Below, piece after piece: positions 25,165-36,320 of a stretch of DNA of 64,000 nt. Made by a program: the position numbers and the translations under genes. Under the pieces are notes generated by a model. That model did no database searches and had not been told where the DNA came from. It saw nothing but the letters and a program-made list of their open reading frames with translations. The DNA comes from Siphonodentalium dalli. Taxonomy: Eukaryota; Mollusca; Scaphopoda; Gadilida; Siphonodentaliidae. The DNA is taken from NCBI GenBank assembly GCA_032622095.1, contig CP136066.1:65668278-65732277 (forward strand). Reading direction: 5' to 3'. Each line of letters starts with the position of its first letter. The stretch's first letter is position 1.

Positions 25165-25551
25165 AAATCATTGGATTATCAACTTATCCGGTGTAATAAA
25201 CTGTGGACATGTTGTTTTTGTTGAGTTGCCAATGAGTTTTGTCATCAAGATTGCAGTAAAAAGCAGTATTATTTTCAATGCAGGGGGAATAACTCTATAT
25301 ATTAAAGATAGAGTTCTTCCCATTCCATTGAAAAAGTTTGAATTCTGTTGCATTCTGGGATCCAAAGGGGGAAGTCATTCTATGAGTTCAGCAGTTTTCT
25401 ATTTATCTGTGGGCATCTTCTGAGACACAGATGTTTCAAATAGTGATGAATTATAGTATTTTAATTATATTTTATGACATATATTGTTATTAAAACCGTA
25501 TATCAAGTCACTATAAAAAAATAATCGGCGACTCGATAATTAAGTGGGCCT
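25165..25551. mobile_element. TTAA-flanked MITE, one end lost
   Basis: The right end ...AATTAAGTGGGCCT-TTAA is intact. The body matches 29160-29470 (GGTGTAATAAA, GAACATGTTG-like text, GGGGGAATAACTCTATAT, TTATTAAAACCGTATATC). The left end is not recognisable. It lies in the same orientation as 29023-29470 and opposite to 27666-28124. Confidence 0.8.
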
Positions 25552-25759
25552 TTAATAGAGGTGTTCTTATAATATAAGTTTCCGCATAACATAGTGACTG
25601 TCCTTCACTTGCAATCTATAATTACTTGAATGAGGTTCAGCGTCACATCACGTACTCGGTACCGTACTTATACGTCCCATTCTCGGTGTACATTTTTTTC
25701 TATGCTGACGATATTCAAAACAAAATGGAGCCTATTTCTATTTTTACCCAAGTATTTTC

Positions 25760-25840
25760 ATTGTCGACTTAGAATTTGCCAAATTATTGTTGTTTCCAGA
25801 TGATAACTTTAGTTATAGTTATTAGATTGGTTTCAACATG
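25760..25840 (+). repeat. Fragment of the GATAACTTTA tandem repeat
   Basis: TTGTCGACTTAGAATTTGCC, then TTTCCAGATGATAACTTTAG, matches units of the array at 32550-33340. Confidence 0.7.
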
Positions 25841-25965
25841 TTGCCACAGCATTTCCAATGGCATTGTTGCCATTTTCGACGACTGAATAAAGCCACCTTA
25901 TTCGGGGGCCATGTGGCGTAGCTGCCTTTTGTTATTGCTATAGTTTTACAAAATTACTTTTGCAG

Positions 25966-26015
25966 CTTGATATCAGCTCCGGGCACAATATGATGCTGAT
26001 TGGTGTAAAAGAAAG
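25966..26015 (+). other. Possible 5' UTR part of the galactosyltransferase first coding exon
   Basis: TTACTTTTGCAG at 25954-25965 resembles a splice acceptor 50 bp before the start codon. The first coding exon may therefore be joined to an upstream untranslated exon that I could not find. No TATA box or other promoter could be assigned. Confidence 0.3.
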
Positions 26016-26205
26016 ATGAATCGAGTCAGAATACTAAAGCAATGCCTCTTCTTTTGTGGTACAGCAATCTATGGTGGATTGGTGCTTTTTGCCTTATTTA
26101 ACTACAGTAGTCGCTGCATATACACATCTCCTGAGCGCTTGCTGCATCAATTCTGGCCTAACCAAAATACAGAGGGAAAATGTGATGTTCAGCTGCATAA
26201 ACTAG
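26016..26205 (+). CDS. Galactosyltransferase exon 1 (signal anchor)
   Basis: It encodes codons 1-63 plus one base. The short basic N-terminus (MNRVRILKQ) is followed by about 20 hydrophobic residues (CLFFCGTAIYGGLVLFALF) and a polar stem, the layout of a Golgi type II anchor. The start is chosen because it is the first ATG before the anchor and has A at -3. The donor is CTAG|GTATGG. A lone Cys in GKCDVQL may be a stem cysteine. Confidence 0.85.
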
Positions 26206-26284
26206 GTATGGCTCAGAACACATGGGGTATTATTGATAAAAATATTGTATAGTTTTGATGTTGATATTGTTGACGCTGCTTGCA

Positions 26285-26450
26285 CAAGCATTGAAATGGT
26301 GTGTCTGTCATTTGTAGGATGAGGTCCACAGAGAGTGAATTTAGTGACACTATCATTCATAGCGGGCTGGCATCACCACATTCACCCTCTCGGACTTTGT
26401 TGAGGACTTGCATTACTGCAGGAGGCGTGGCCCATCCACTGTGTTCGCCT
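26285..26450 (+). repeat. Fragment of the AATGAGGTCC palindrome family
   Basis: GTGTGTCTGTCATTTGTAGG, then ATGAGGTCC...GGGCTGGCATCACC, then TTCACCCTCT, matches one arm of the palindrome at 31530-31782. Confidence 0.7.
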
Positions 26451-26489
26451 GCCGATGGTCAGTACGCACCAAAGAGCCATCTGAAACAT

Positions 26490-26850
26490 AATTAACAAGA
26501 AAACCAATGTCAGAAATGGTAACGCGCTCAAGATCATATATTATATACCCATGATTGTAATCATAGAATATAAAAGATATTTGTTTCACGAATGACCAAC
26601 TCGTAATTCCGTTAAAACAACTAATCCTTCAAATTATTACAACAACTATATACGGCTTATCACTGAAGGTTTTTCATGCATCTCACCAGAATTCCCAACT
26701 ACACCTTTTACCGGACTCGGCCTCCGGGTCGCAGTTCGACTTTTAATCCGTCCCAAAAATTCCCATTCTATAAATAAAACGCCCATGGCCCATGTATACC
26801 AAGAATCAGCGAAACATTATACACGCGGAGCGCGAAATAATTACCTGCCG
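26490..26850 (+). repeat. Interspersed repeat, inverted copy at 35060-35400
   Basis: AACAAGAAAACC, GAAATGGTAACGCG, CAACTACACCTTTTACCGG and ATTATACACGCGGAGCGCG all recur in reverse complement at 35065-35400. Most recur in direct sense at 57270-57545. The two inverted copies flank exons 2 and 3. Confidence 0.8.
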
Positions 26851-26994
26851 TGTAGGTGGGGATGACTGATTGAATTTACCTGTTATGTGTTAGTAACCTG
26901 ATCGACATCGCGTGTTTATTAAATTCTTAAGATATAGGTCTGTTTGTTTGTTTGTTGATTATCCCGGTATAGCACAGAAAGATCCCTGATCTCG

Positions 26995-27230
26995 CCGGCC
27001 TGGTTTTCATGTTTTCTTTTTGGTCAATAGTGTGTTCGAGTCTCCCACAGGGAGCCTCGCATATATAAGAGAACACATTGGTCTAACACTATTTACCTTA
27101 ACCTTGTTAGCCAGTGCATTATATTATATATGCGAGGCTCCCGTGTGACTCGCATATATAAGGGAATGCACTGGCACAGGATCTTTGATGCTGCACCAGC
27201 ACAGCTCCCGTCGTGGAATGATTAAATATC
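26995..27230 (+). repeat. Interspersed repeat with TATATAAGAGAATGCA palindromes
   Basis: GGGAGCCTCGCATATATAAG occurs and is mirrored by TATATGCGAGGCTCCCG at 27124-27143. The right part (TGCACTGGCACAGGATCTTT, then GCTGCACCAGCA) is the inverse of 37037-37070. It ends about 60 bp before exon 2. Confidence 0.75.
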
Positions 27231-27294
27231 CACTAAGGATATGTGAAGCTTCGAGATTCGATGTTGGAGATAACCTATATCTATTATATTTCAG

Positions 27295-27527
27295 ATTTAG
27301 TCAAGTTAGACATGATGAACATTCCACGTATTTCTGAGGTTGAGAAACACAACCCACATGTTGACAAAGGTGGCAAGTGGCAGCCATCAAACTGCGAAGC
27401 ATGGCAGAAAGTTGCAATTATCATTCCTTACAGAAACAGATAGGAACATTTGAAGTTCCTACTCAACCGACTCCATACCATGCTCAAACGCCAGAAAATA
27501 CACTATAGAATATTTATTATAGAACAA
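27295..27527 (+). CDS. Galactosyltransferase exon 2 (GGxWxPxxC...IIPYRNR), carries TAG
   Basis: Acceptor TATATTTCAG|AT, donor GAACAA|GTAATG. It encodes the conserved start of the GT7 N-terminal domain. Before the stop are NPHVDKGGKWQPSNCEAW and KVAIIIPYRNR. After the TAG the same frame resumes with EHLKFLLNRLHTML and then KRQKIHYRIFIIEQ, the usual family continuation. That shows the stop is a substitution and not an exon end. Confidence 0.9.
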
Positions 27528-27544
27528 GTAATGTAACTTATGAA

Positions 27545-27660
27545 TTGTAAATATATATATGGTTTTTCGCAAAATACCAGGAAGATCCAGGTCATGGCAG
27601 CGTTAAGATATAAAATCATAAACACTTAAAGCTCATATTGTTATCTAGTACACTAGTTGG
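27545..27660 (+). other. Repeat fragment and short AT-rich gap
   Basis: TTTTCGCAAAATACCAGGAAG at 27564 matches one edge of the repeat at 37020-37275. The remainder is unassigned. Confidence 0.5.
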
Positions 27661-27665
27661 TTTAA

Positions 27666-28124
27666 AGGCCCCTTAATTTTCGAGTGCCTTAATATACGGT
27701 TTTAATAACAATCTATGCCATAAAATATGATTAAAGTACTATAATTCATAACCATTTGAAATGTTTGTGTCTCAGAAGACGCCCATAAAGAAATAGAAAA
27801 CAGCTGAAATCATTAAAAGATTCTCCCGTTATGGCTCCCAGAATGCCACAGAATTCTTCAAACTGTATTTTCAATGGAAGGGGGATAACTCTATATTTAA
27901 AACAGTTATTCTCCCTCCACTGAAACTAATACACTTTGCACAACAAACCCAGATGAAACTTAAACACAAAACACGTCGGCAACTCAACAAAGTAATATGT
28001 TCAGTTTATTACACCGGATAAGTTGATAATACAATGTTTTGTAGCTTCCTCTTTCAAATGGTATATAATATGGCATACATTTTATATATGTGATCTGGGG
28101 GTTCGAAAATTGGGGGGGGGGTCT
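27666..28124. mobile_element. TTAA-flanked MITE, complete
   Basis: TTAA (27662-27665), then AGGCCCCTTAATTTTCGAG; the right end is TTCGAAAATTGGGGGGGG...CT, then TTAA (28125-28128). A G tract has disturbed the right TIR. It is inverted relative to the copies at 25165 and 29023. Confidence 0.85.
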
Positions 28125-28289
28125 TTAATATTTCAAATATATCCATTTTGGTTTGAAAATTGTTTTTCATCCTCAACTCAGAATATAAAACAATGCGTGT
28201 AGTAGTAAAGTGTGCTAGCGTGTCACTTAAAGATGCGAGGACTAGAATAGAATATACTGTACTAGAGGTCATAACAATAAAAATGTTAA

Positions 28290-28573
28290 AGGGGTACTTG
28301 AATTTGAGCCATGGATTAGTTCAAAATACACTCATGTACGCTATGAACGATACAATCAACAAGGTAATTATAATGAAAATGAGTTTACGAGTAAATTATG
28401 ACTCATGTTCATTATAATTACCATGTTGTTTGCATCATTCAATACATTCATAGAGCACAGGAGAGTATGTTGCACTAATCCATGGCTCAAATTCTTACAT
28501 TTGTTGCATATATTCTGTTGAGTATAAAAGGAGATGGTTCCATAAATGACCGTATTTAGTGTACAGTAGCCCT
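28290..28573. mobile_element. TTAA-flanked foldback MITE (AGGGGTAC family)
   Basis: TTAA-AGGGGTACTTGAATTTGAG at the left, ...GTAGCCCT-TTAA at the right. An inner inverted pair GAGCCATGGATTAGT / ACTAATCCATGGCTC and a central ATTATAATGAA/TTCATTATAAT palindrome make almost the whole element self-complementary. Confidence 0.8.
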
Positions 28574-29022
28574 TTAACATTTTCTCAGTGTGACATGACA
28601 TTAACATGATATACAGTAATGATGATTCAAGATTGAGAAATATAAATCCATGGTGTAACGAGTGATTAAGTTGATTTATGACAAAAGTTGAGTAATTTGT
28701 GAGTAACTACTATAACTTAGTAGAAGATGTGTCATCCCATTAGTCATACAACAAAGAGCATGTAGCTGTCAAAAAATGAAACAATCCATAAGATACCTTT
28801 ATCAACCAGTTGCTACAGTTTGTATTCCATCATTTAGCTATTCTTTTTTTCCTGATCAAGGGCCTCAGATATAAATTTCCTGCACATTTTGCAATAACAA
28901 GCTAATTGTATTGGGTTGAGAAGGGAATATGTGTTTATTTCTTTTATTTCACTTTAGAATAATTCTTTTAAGTCTGTGTCTTAAATTAAGATTTAAGGGG
29001 CATTCCATGAATTTGACTTTAA

Positions 29023-29470
29023 AGGCCCACTTAATTTTCGAACCTTCATATCACATTTTTAAAACTATATGCCATATTATATACGATTTGACAGAGGAAG
29101 CTCCAAAACATTGTATCATCAATTTATCCAGTGTAATAAAATGTGAACATGTTGTTTTTGTTCAGTTACCGATGTGTTTTTGTGCTTAAGTTTCATCTGG
29201 ATTGTACTGCAAAGTCAATTATTTTGAATGGAAGGGGAATAACTCTATATCTTAGTTTGAATTGTGTTGCATTCTGTGAGCGAGACGGGGGAAATGTTTT
29301 TATGATTTCAGCTATTTTCTATTACTCTATGGGCACATTCTGAGACACAGACATTCCAAATTGTGATGAATTATAGTATTTTAATCATATTTTATGTCAT
29401 AGATTGTTATTAAAACCGTATATCAAGTCACTATACAAAAAAATCCGTGACTCTAAAATTAAATGGGCCT
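29023..29470. mobile_element. TTAA-flanked MITE, complete
   Basis: TTAA (29019-29022), then AGGCCCACTTAATTTTCGAA; the right end is TAAAATTAAATGGGCCT, then TTAA (29471-29474). It is the best preserved member of this 450-bp family in the window. Confidence 0.88.
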
Positions 29471-29474
29471 TTAA

Positions 29475-30020
29475 CATAAAATGATCATTTTTACAGGGCC
29501 GGACCCTACAATACCTACAACATGTGTGTCATAATTAGCTGAAAAATTGTGATATCACGTCTGGAAATTTCAACAGTCTTTTTTTTCTATATTTTCCAAA
29601 GATATCAGCAAACTAATAGACTAATGAGCTACCCAAACAACACAACTTGGATACTGCAAAACCAGATATCAAACATATTTGTTTTAATGAGATTTTGGAT
29701 TTGGCATTCAAATTTCAGGTCTTTGAAAGCTTAAACGCTTAAAATATCTCCTCAACAGTCATATTTATATGGGGACGTTCCCATCGATGAATAGGATTCC
29801 TTCTGTATTTGTTTATCTGGCATCAGCAGTTTTTCCTGAAAACTCATCCAGATGAATAATAGGCCATTCCAATGTATACTTTTATAACTGAATGGGAGAA
29901 TCCATTCAGTATAGAAAGTTAACTGTCACCTCAACACCCTTAAAATAATGGCCATAAAGCTCAAATAAAGATGCCTTGGTTGACTGACGGAAGTTGAGAA
30001 GGCATAATACGCCCTGTCAC
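29475..30020. other. No gene recognised
   Basis: Intronic AT-rich sequence. A phrase CAACAGTCATATTTATATGGG at 29753 recurs near 17058. The rest is unassigned. Confidence 0.4.
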
Positions 30021-30023
30021 TAA

Positions 30024-30232
30024 CTCGCGGCCAATTTGGATCGACCAGGCCCGGTTCCATGGTTTCATAGATTCATCCAGCCCCGGTTCCATGGTGTTAG
30101 TGCTACAGGTTTTGGAGTAGCATTTCCAGATATGGAGCTTTTTAATTATTCATGACTTCCATATGTGGAAAGCTAAGTAAAACCACGGAACCGGACCTGG
30201 TGGATCCAATATGGCTGCGAGTTTGGTACAGG
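30024..30232. repeat. Imperfect inverted repeat (CCGGTTCCATGG)
   Basis: CTCGCGGCCAATTTGGATCG, then CAGGCCCGGTTCCATGG, is mirrored by CCACGGAACCGGACCTGG and GGATCCAATATGGCTGCGAG at 30173-30222. CCCGGTTCCATGGT is also repeated directly at 30050 and 30081. Confidence 0.75.
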
Positions 30233-30712
30233 CCATATTAACACATCGCGGGATTAGTCTTTTTTTGCCTATGATCGATAAGTAGCACATGGTGTTATTA
30301 CATAATCCATCATAAGGTGGGTGAAAATTCTCAGGCCTCAAAACATTACATTGAATTTATTTAACATCTTTGCCGTTATTGTTATGTAAATCTTATGTTT
30401 GAATTTACATTGAAATATTGCCCGTAAGCTGGTTTAATGAACATTTTACTTAGAAACTATAACATTTCAAAGGTATTCTCCTATATCGATAGTTTCCTAT
30501 CAGACTGTGTCTCACCTGCATAATATAGTTCAAAAATGGCAACTACATGGGGTAGTTTCCAGTCAGTCAAAATGTTGTTGATGTGAACATATTTTTTGAG
30601 GGGATCTCAAATTCGTGTTAGAGCACAACCACGAAAATTGGACCACCACAAACAAATTTATTTTACAGTAATATGATTTTAAGTTCCCACTTTGATTTGA
30701 TTTTGTATGTAG

Positions 30713-30900
30713 GCATGGGATGAAAAATTCAACAGAGGAAAGCTGATGAACCTTGGGTATCTGGAAGCATTAAAGTTTGAGAATTATGACTGCTTTGTGT
30801 TTCATGATGCCGATTTGTTACCAGAACACGACAGGAATTTATACATGTGTGATCAGCACGCACGACATTTATCATCAGCCATCGACGAAATGAGATACCA
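30713..30900 (+). CDS. Galactosyltransferase exon 3 (FNR and DxD)
   Basis: Acceptor TGTATGTAG|GC, donor TACCA|GTGAGT. The sequence AWDEKFNRGKLMNLGYLEAL contains the family FNR motif. FVFHDADLLPEHD contains DAD at 30806-30814, which by family knowledge binds Mn2+ and the UDP-sugar. It is followed by C-x-x-x-x-RH, as in other members. Confidence 0.93.
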
Positions 30901-31529
30901 GTGAGTTATTTCAGAAATAATTCTTGTTTCGTTTAAGGTTATAATGTTATAACAGAAAAGTTTTAAGGCAAATTATATAATTCGCATAGCATGTTATAGT
31001 AGATTTGTTTTCATTGGAAGTTTTTATTTATAACTCATATCCTTGATCTTAACAAGACTTATATCTTATAATGTAATCCCAGTATTGGTCAAAGACATCT
31101 AGTTTTCACCAATATATTTTCATAAAAATAGAACAAATATGGGCGATCAAGAATTAGGTCCTGGGAACAAACACCTGTCAATCATGCACCCAGTTGAAGA
31201 GAAACTTGATTTTCATTGATTGATCAACTTAAATTAGCAAATATGGCATATTGCCAAACATGTGTGAGCTGCTGTCTTAGCATTTATATGCACAAATCTT
31301 ATCAGATTTATGTCTGGGAACTGTTATTCGGATTTACTTTCTAGGACGGTAGGGTTTTCCCAAATGACGTAATAAATATGGAGCACATACATGTTGTAGT
31401 AAATGTGTGTCAGCATCGTATTTAATAGTGTTTATAAAAACAACAGAATGCGCATAATCAGTAATAAATATCATTGACTGATCAAAACTCGAAGATAATG
31501 TCTCCTGGATTGCGATGAGTATAATGACA
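30901..31529. other. Intron sequence, no feature recognised
   Basis: AT-rich intron 3 sequence directly after exon 3, with no repeat assignment. Confidence 0.4.
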
Positions 31530-31782
31530 AGCCTTGAAATAGTGTGTCTGTTATTTGCAGAATGAGGTTCCTAGAGGGTGATTTTAGTTATGCTACCCCG
31601 CATAGTGGGCTAGCATCACCAAATTCACCCTCTGGGGACCTCATTCTGCTTACACCGCAGCAGTATGAGGTTCCCAGAGTGTGAATTTGGTGATGCTAGC
31701 CCGCTATGCGGGGTAGCATCACTAATTTCACCCTCTGGGAACCTCATTCTGCAAATGACACACACACTATTTCAAGGCTTGT
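31530..31782. mobile_element. Foldback palindrome (AATGAGGTTCC...GGAACCTCATT)
   Basis: CAAGCCTTGAAATAGTGTGT at the left is complemented at the right by CACACTATTTCAAGGCTTG. Inside, GCAGAATGAGGTTCC...TTCACCCTCTGGGGACCTCATTC occurs once in each sense around a short centre near 31655. Partial copies are at 26285, 38795 and 58928. Confidence 0.88.
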
Positions 31783-31789
31783 ATAATGA

Positions 31790-32545
31790 AATATGAATCT
31801 GTCACCTGTATTCTGTAATGTGTAGTGTCCCTATGTGTGAGAAAATTGTCAACAGGTCATTGACCTCCGATCTCGCTATTTAAATATAACCAAATATTAA
31901 GCTGTGTTTGTAATTGCTATTTTAAAGACATATTATGAACTTGTTCGGGTGTGTGAAACTGATTCCAACTGGATGAATGTAGCATTCTACTAACATCGCC
32001 GAAAACTACCGAGCAAAACTACCGAACACTCCACATAAAACATCGTCTGAACTACGCGCAATTGTAAATATTTACCTCTCGATTCGGGACGCAACTATAT
32101 CGGCGATAAACCAACGAAAACGGCTTCGCCACCGAGAGTCACTGCATTTAATTAATATATAAGAATGACGATGTGTGTTGTCAATTTGGATATAATATTT
32201 GCAAAAAACAACTACTTTGAGCAAGATATTATTATCCATTTATATTTGATCACCCTACCGGAGTGTTTCGCATCACTTTAAAGAGATTGGATTCCAACTT
32301 GCAATGAGCTGTTGTGTGCAACCAATAAAATAGTGCCCAGTCTGAGGAATGACCAATGGAATGAAAAGAATCTCATCAATACAGAAATCAAATCTGAATC
32401 ACAGTACCAACTATGTATATCTGATAAGATTATCCCTTTTATACTCAACACTCATGGTAATGAGTAGTTATCTCTCAGGAATTGTTCAGGTAATAAGTTC
32501 AACTACCATAGGTCATTTTTGTTTGTTTTTTGGGAATCATTAAAA
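31790..32545. other. Intron sequence, no feature recognised
   Basis: AT-rich sequence with no convincing ORF or repeat. Confidence 0.4.
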
Positions 32546-32549
32546 TAGC

Positions 32550-33340
32550 TGGTGTCAATCCGTCCGTCCGTGCGGATGAGAACTTTATTTTTCGGCAATC
32601 GAATCGAAACCAACTTTGGTATGTGAGTTTATCAGCTCAAAACAAAGGTCTAGTTCGAATATAGCTTCGGTCCGCCCATTTTTGCCAGAGTTATGGCCCC
32701 TTTTCGACTTAGAATCTGTCCGTCCATTTGGAAAGTTTCCTGGTGAGAACTTTATTTTGGGTTATCGAATGGAAACCAAATTTGGTATGTGAGTTTATGA
32801 ACTCAATTTACAGGGGAAGTTTGAATATTGGTTTGCCCATTTTTGCCAGAGTTATGGCCACTATTCGACTTAGCATTTTGTCGTTTTGAGGTTTCCAGAT
32901 GATAACTTTAGTTTGTGTGATCGGATCTCAACCAAATTTGGTATGTCAGGTTATCAGCTCCAAATACATGTCAAGTTCGAATACATTTTTGCCAGAATTA
33001 TGGTCCTTGTCGGCTTAGAATTTGCCAATTATTTTGGTTTCCGGATGATAACATTAGGTTTTGTAATCTGATTCTTTTTAAATGGCCTATGAGGATTAAC
33101 CACACGAGGATACAGGTCAAGTTCAAATTTTGGTTTGGTCCACCCATTTTTGCCAGAGTTATGGTCCTTGTCGACTTAAAATTTACCGATTATTTTGGTT
33201 TCCGGATGATAACTTTACTTTTAGTTATCTGATTGTTTTTAAAAGCAACTGAATCTCTTGATATTTGGTACGTGGTTCAAATTTCAGAAGGCAAAGGCCA
33301 AGTTTGAATATGGTCATGGTCCGATGAATTTTAACAAAGT
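32550..33340 (+). repeat. Tandem repeat, about 150-bp unit (GATAACTTTA / TTTTTGCCAGAGTTATGG)
   Basis: About five units recur with phrases GAACTTTATTTT or GATAACTTTAG, then CCAAATTTGGTATG, then CCCATTTTTGCCAGAGTTATGG, then TCGACTTAGAATTT. The order is the same in each. Fragments are at 25760 and 62015, the latter overlapping the end of the coding frame of exon 6. Confidence 0.85.
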
Positions 33341-33529
33341 TAACAAAAAGCTATCTTACTAAGATGCCACCTTTTCGGCGGGGGACACATGTTCAGCGAC
33401 CTTTTATTTGAACTTATTATCTGAAAATTACCCTCCAATGAATGGGACTCCTTCAGCGCTTTTAATATCTGTCATCTGCTTATTTTTCTTGAACATCCCT
33501 CCAGATTAATAATAGACCTTGTATTATTT

Positions 33530-34110
33530 TAAGCTCAACTTGACAAAGTCAAGTTTGAGCTATTGCCATGGGTTGGCGTCAATTTGTCTGTCGAGCCGTC
33601 TGTCAACAATTTCCTTTGGCACAACCTACAGACCACATCCCTCATCCTATAATCACCAAACTTCATATGAATCTTCGGGGTGACCTCTAGATCACAGCCA
33701 TCACTATTTTCCAAAAGTCATTAAAAAACATGGCCACCAGCGGCCATCTTGGATTTCAAATTTCAAATTATTTCATCGGCACACTCTGCAGCCCGCATTT
33801 TTTGAAAATTTACAGGCATGTTTAGGATCACCTCTAGATGGGAGCTTTCGAATTTGAATGATTTTCGATGAAAAACATGGCCGCCAGCAGCCATCTTGAA
33901 TTTTACTCTTTGTATGACTAATTCCTTTGGCACACCCTACAGACCACTTCCTCGTCCGATAATCACCAAACTTTATATGGATCTTCTGGGTGACCTCTAG
34001 ATTGGAGCCATTGATTATTTGTGAAATATGTTAAAAAACATGGCTGCCACCAGCCATTTTGGATTTAAAATTTGCATCCATCGGCACACCCTGCAGCCCA
34101 AATTTATTGT
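33530..34110 (+). repeat. Tandem repeat, about 170-bp unit (AAAAACATGGCCGCCAGC)
   Basis: CTTTGGCACACCCTACAGACC, ATAATCACCAAACTT, GGTGACCTCTAGAT and AAAAACATGG(C/T)(C/T)GCCA...CAGCCATCTTGGAT recur in this order about three times. One unit reappears at 62430-62580. It always follows the 150-bp repeat, so both belong to one composite element. Confidence 0.85.
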
Positions 34111-34114
34111 GAAA

Positions 34115-35055
34115 TGTTTGAAATGAAAATAATTTCATCTACAAAATACAATCCATTTTACTGCAACTTTTTGACTGTCCTTCTTTATAATTCGTTATCA
34201 TTCTATCCATTGCTCAGGAAAAAATTAACTCCTCCCCAAGGTGAGCTTCAGTGTCATTGACACTAGCTTTCATTTACCGATTTGGATAATCCATTTAGGA
34301 TAGAAATGGTTAACATGTCCGATTTGGATAATCCATTTAGGATAGAAAGGATTAACGTCTGTTTTTAAAGACTGACAGGCAGAAACTCTGACCAAAACAA
34401 CATTTACTTCAACATAATTGAAGATTTTGATATAACTTGAAAACTGTTACAAAATGGCATTACTTTGAATTAGAGAATGGAAGTTCTCGAATATTGTCAC
34501 AACTTGGCCTTAGAATGCCCCTAAATTTCATTAGTTTTGATCTAAAAGAACCCTGTTAGGAATTATTTTGACTTGTGTTATTTTGTCTACAATCATAGAA
34601 GGGGAGCCCAATTCTAGCGCGAACATATATTTAAGGCCAAGCAAAATTAATGTTCTGTTTCTCAGACACCGTCCCTCATAAAAATATGGTCCACTGGGTG
34701 CTTTTTATGGCACACTGACAATAAAAAAAATTAAATCAACCAGCTGCTCGTCTTCACGTCGCGATGTCAACAATCTCTTTCCACTACAGACCATAAATTT
34801 GGCTAGACATGTATCAACCTATATCAAATATTCCCTTTGTTATTTCTGATAATATTAACAGATTGTTGCATTAACACTAGTTATAATCATGAATAAGTTT
34901 TTCACACACAATGGTTTTGGATAATTCGTGAGAAAACATTCAACAACCTGCCTGCTGGGAAAATGTTTGTGGAAAAATAAATATAACAACCTGTCTGTCA
35001 ATCTGCCCATTTTGAAAAAAAAGGTTTCCGAGAAACAGATAATCAACTTTGTGTG
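34115..35055. other. Intron sequence, one short duplication
   Basis: CCGATTTGGATAATCCATTTAGGATAGAAA is repeated at 34277 and 34319, about 42 bp apart. Otherwise nothing is recognised. Confidence 0.5.
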
Positions 35056-35059
35056 GGCT

Positions 35060-35400
35060 AAATAGGCTAGTTTCGCGCTCCGCGTGTATAATGTCTCGCT
35101 ATTTCTTGGTAAAAGTGGGCGATTGTGGTTCTATTTATAGAATGGCAATTATTGGGACACATTAAAAGTTGTGGTGCGACCCCGAGGCCGAGCCCGGTAA
35201 AAGGTGTAGTTGGGAATTTCAATTTCGTTTATTGGGGTTTACATTATGTCAATAATGTTGATTTTTGGTTTGTGATAAGCTATGCCGATTACAAATAACA
35301 GAAATGAAAAAAAATTCTATAATTACAATCATGGGTATATAATATATGATATTGAACGCGTTACCATTTCTGACTATGTTTTCTTGTTTATTGTGATGAA
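35060..35400 (-). repeat. Interspersed repeat, inverse of 26490-26850
   Basis: TTTCGCGCTCCGCGTGTATAAT, CCCGGTAAAAGGTGTAGTTG and AACGCGTTACCATTTC are the complements of the 26490-26850 landmarks in reverse order. It ends about 65 bp before exon 4. Confidence 0.8.
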
Positions 35401-35464
35401 GCTTCGCAGATTATGTTACTGTTATGTATCTGCACTCATGTGATGATGCACCTTTCCATTGTAG

Positions 35465-35587
35465 CGTGATGTACTACAACTATGCTGGTGGCGTCATTGC
35501 AATAAATAGTGAAAACATCAAAAGAGTCAACGGCTTTTCCAACTCTTACTGGGGCTGGGGCAACGAGGATGATGACCTATCAGCCAG
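35465..35587 (+). CDS. Galactosyltransferase exon 4 (WGWGxEDDD)
   Basis: Acceptor CATTGTAG|C, donor CCAG|GTCAGG. It encodes YYNYAGGVIAI and NGFSNSYWGWGNEDDDLSAR. The WGWG(G/N)EDDD motif (35550-35576) is the acceptor-binding and catalytic signature. Asn replaces the usual second Gly. The residues before AGG (VMYYNY) differ from the common LPY(x)YFGG form. Confidence 0.93.
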
Positions 35588-35611
35588 GTCAGGAACATGA
35601 TATTACTTATC

Positions 35612-36072
35612 TAACGGTACACAATCCGATCAGATGTTCCCCATATCATCAAGATACAACAACAACAACATTTCTTCACGATAGGATTTTGTTATCAGAA
35701 CCGATTTATTGCAACAAAATAATGCTAACCGCTGTCAACTATGGTATCAAGTTTCACAAAACTTGTTATTTAGCAACATTTCAACAAAATATGGCCGTAT
35801 TATCACTAAAGTATCACGAAATTTGACCGTATTACCACTTGATTTTAGAGTTATCGATGTTCATCTGCAATTTTGTCTGAGACCCTCCATTTGACCCCAT
35901 GTTTCTGGGCCACATATTATTACACATCTCGAGAAATAGCAAACTTTAAAAATCGAGATATGATCACCCTGAGCGTTGACGGGTGGGTTTATCGACTCGA
36001 ATCAAATATTTTTTACCACCGAAACCAAAGAAATAGTAATTTAGGAGCGTCTGATCGGATTGAGAACCTTTA
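35612..36072. mobile_element. Diverged copy of the GGTACTCAATCCGAT MITE
   Basis: Left end AACGGTACACAATCCGATCAG, right end CTGATCGGATTGAGAACCTTTAA. The inner phrases AAAGAAATAGTAATTTAGGAG, CTCGAGAAATAGCAAAC and GATTTTAGAGTTATCG match the palindrome at 38032-38499. It begins 25 bp after exon 4. Confidence 0.75.
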
Positions 36073-36320
36073 ATAAATGAAGTCGCTCTTCAAACGTGTT
36101 CAGCCTTAGACCTTCTTTTGTTGATATTATTCAGACATAAAATCAAATGATGGCTTTCATTTAAACACACATATACAAATTTGTTTATCTGAATGATATC
36201 AAGTTATTTTATGTCTGATAAATATCAACCACAGAAGGCCTAAGACCGAACACTTTTGAAAAGCGACTTAATTTATTTACCGACCTAAATTGATTTACCA
36301 ACCTAGAGGATCTTATTTAA

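Noticed and set aside
31530-31782. Rho-independent or transcription terminator hairpin
   Set aside because: It is a multi-copy foldback transposon in an intron of a eukaryotic gene.
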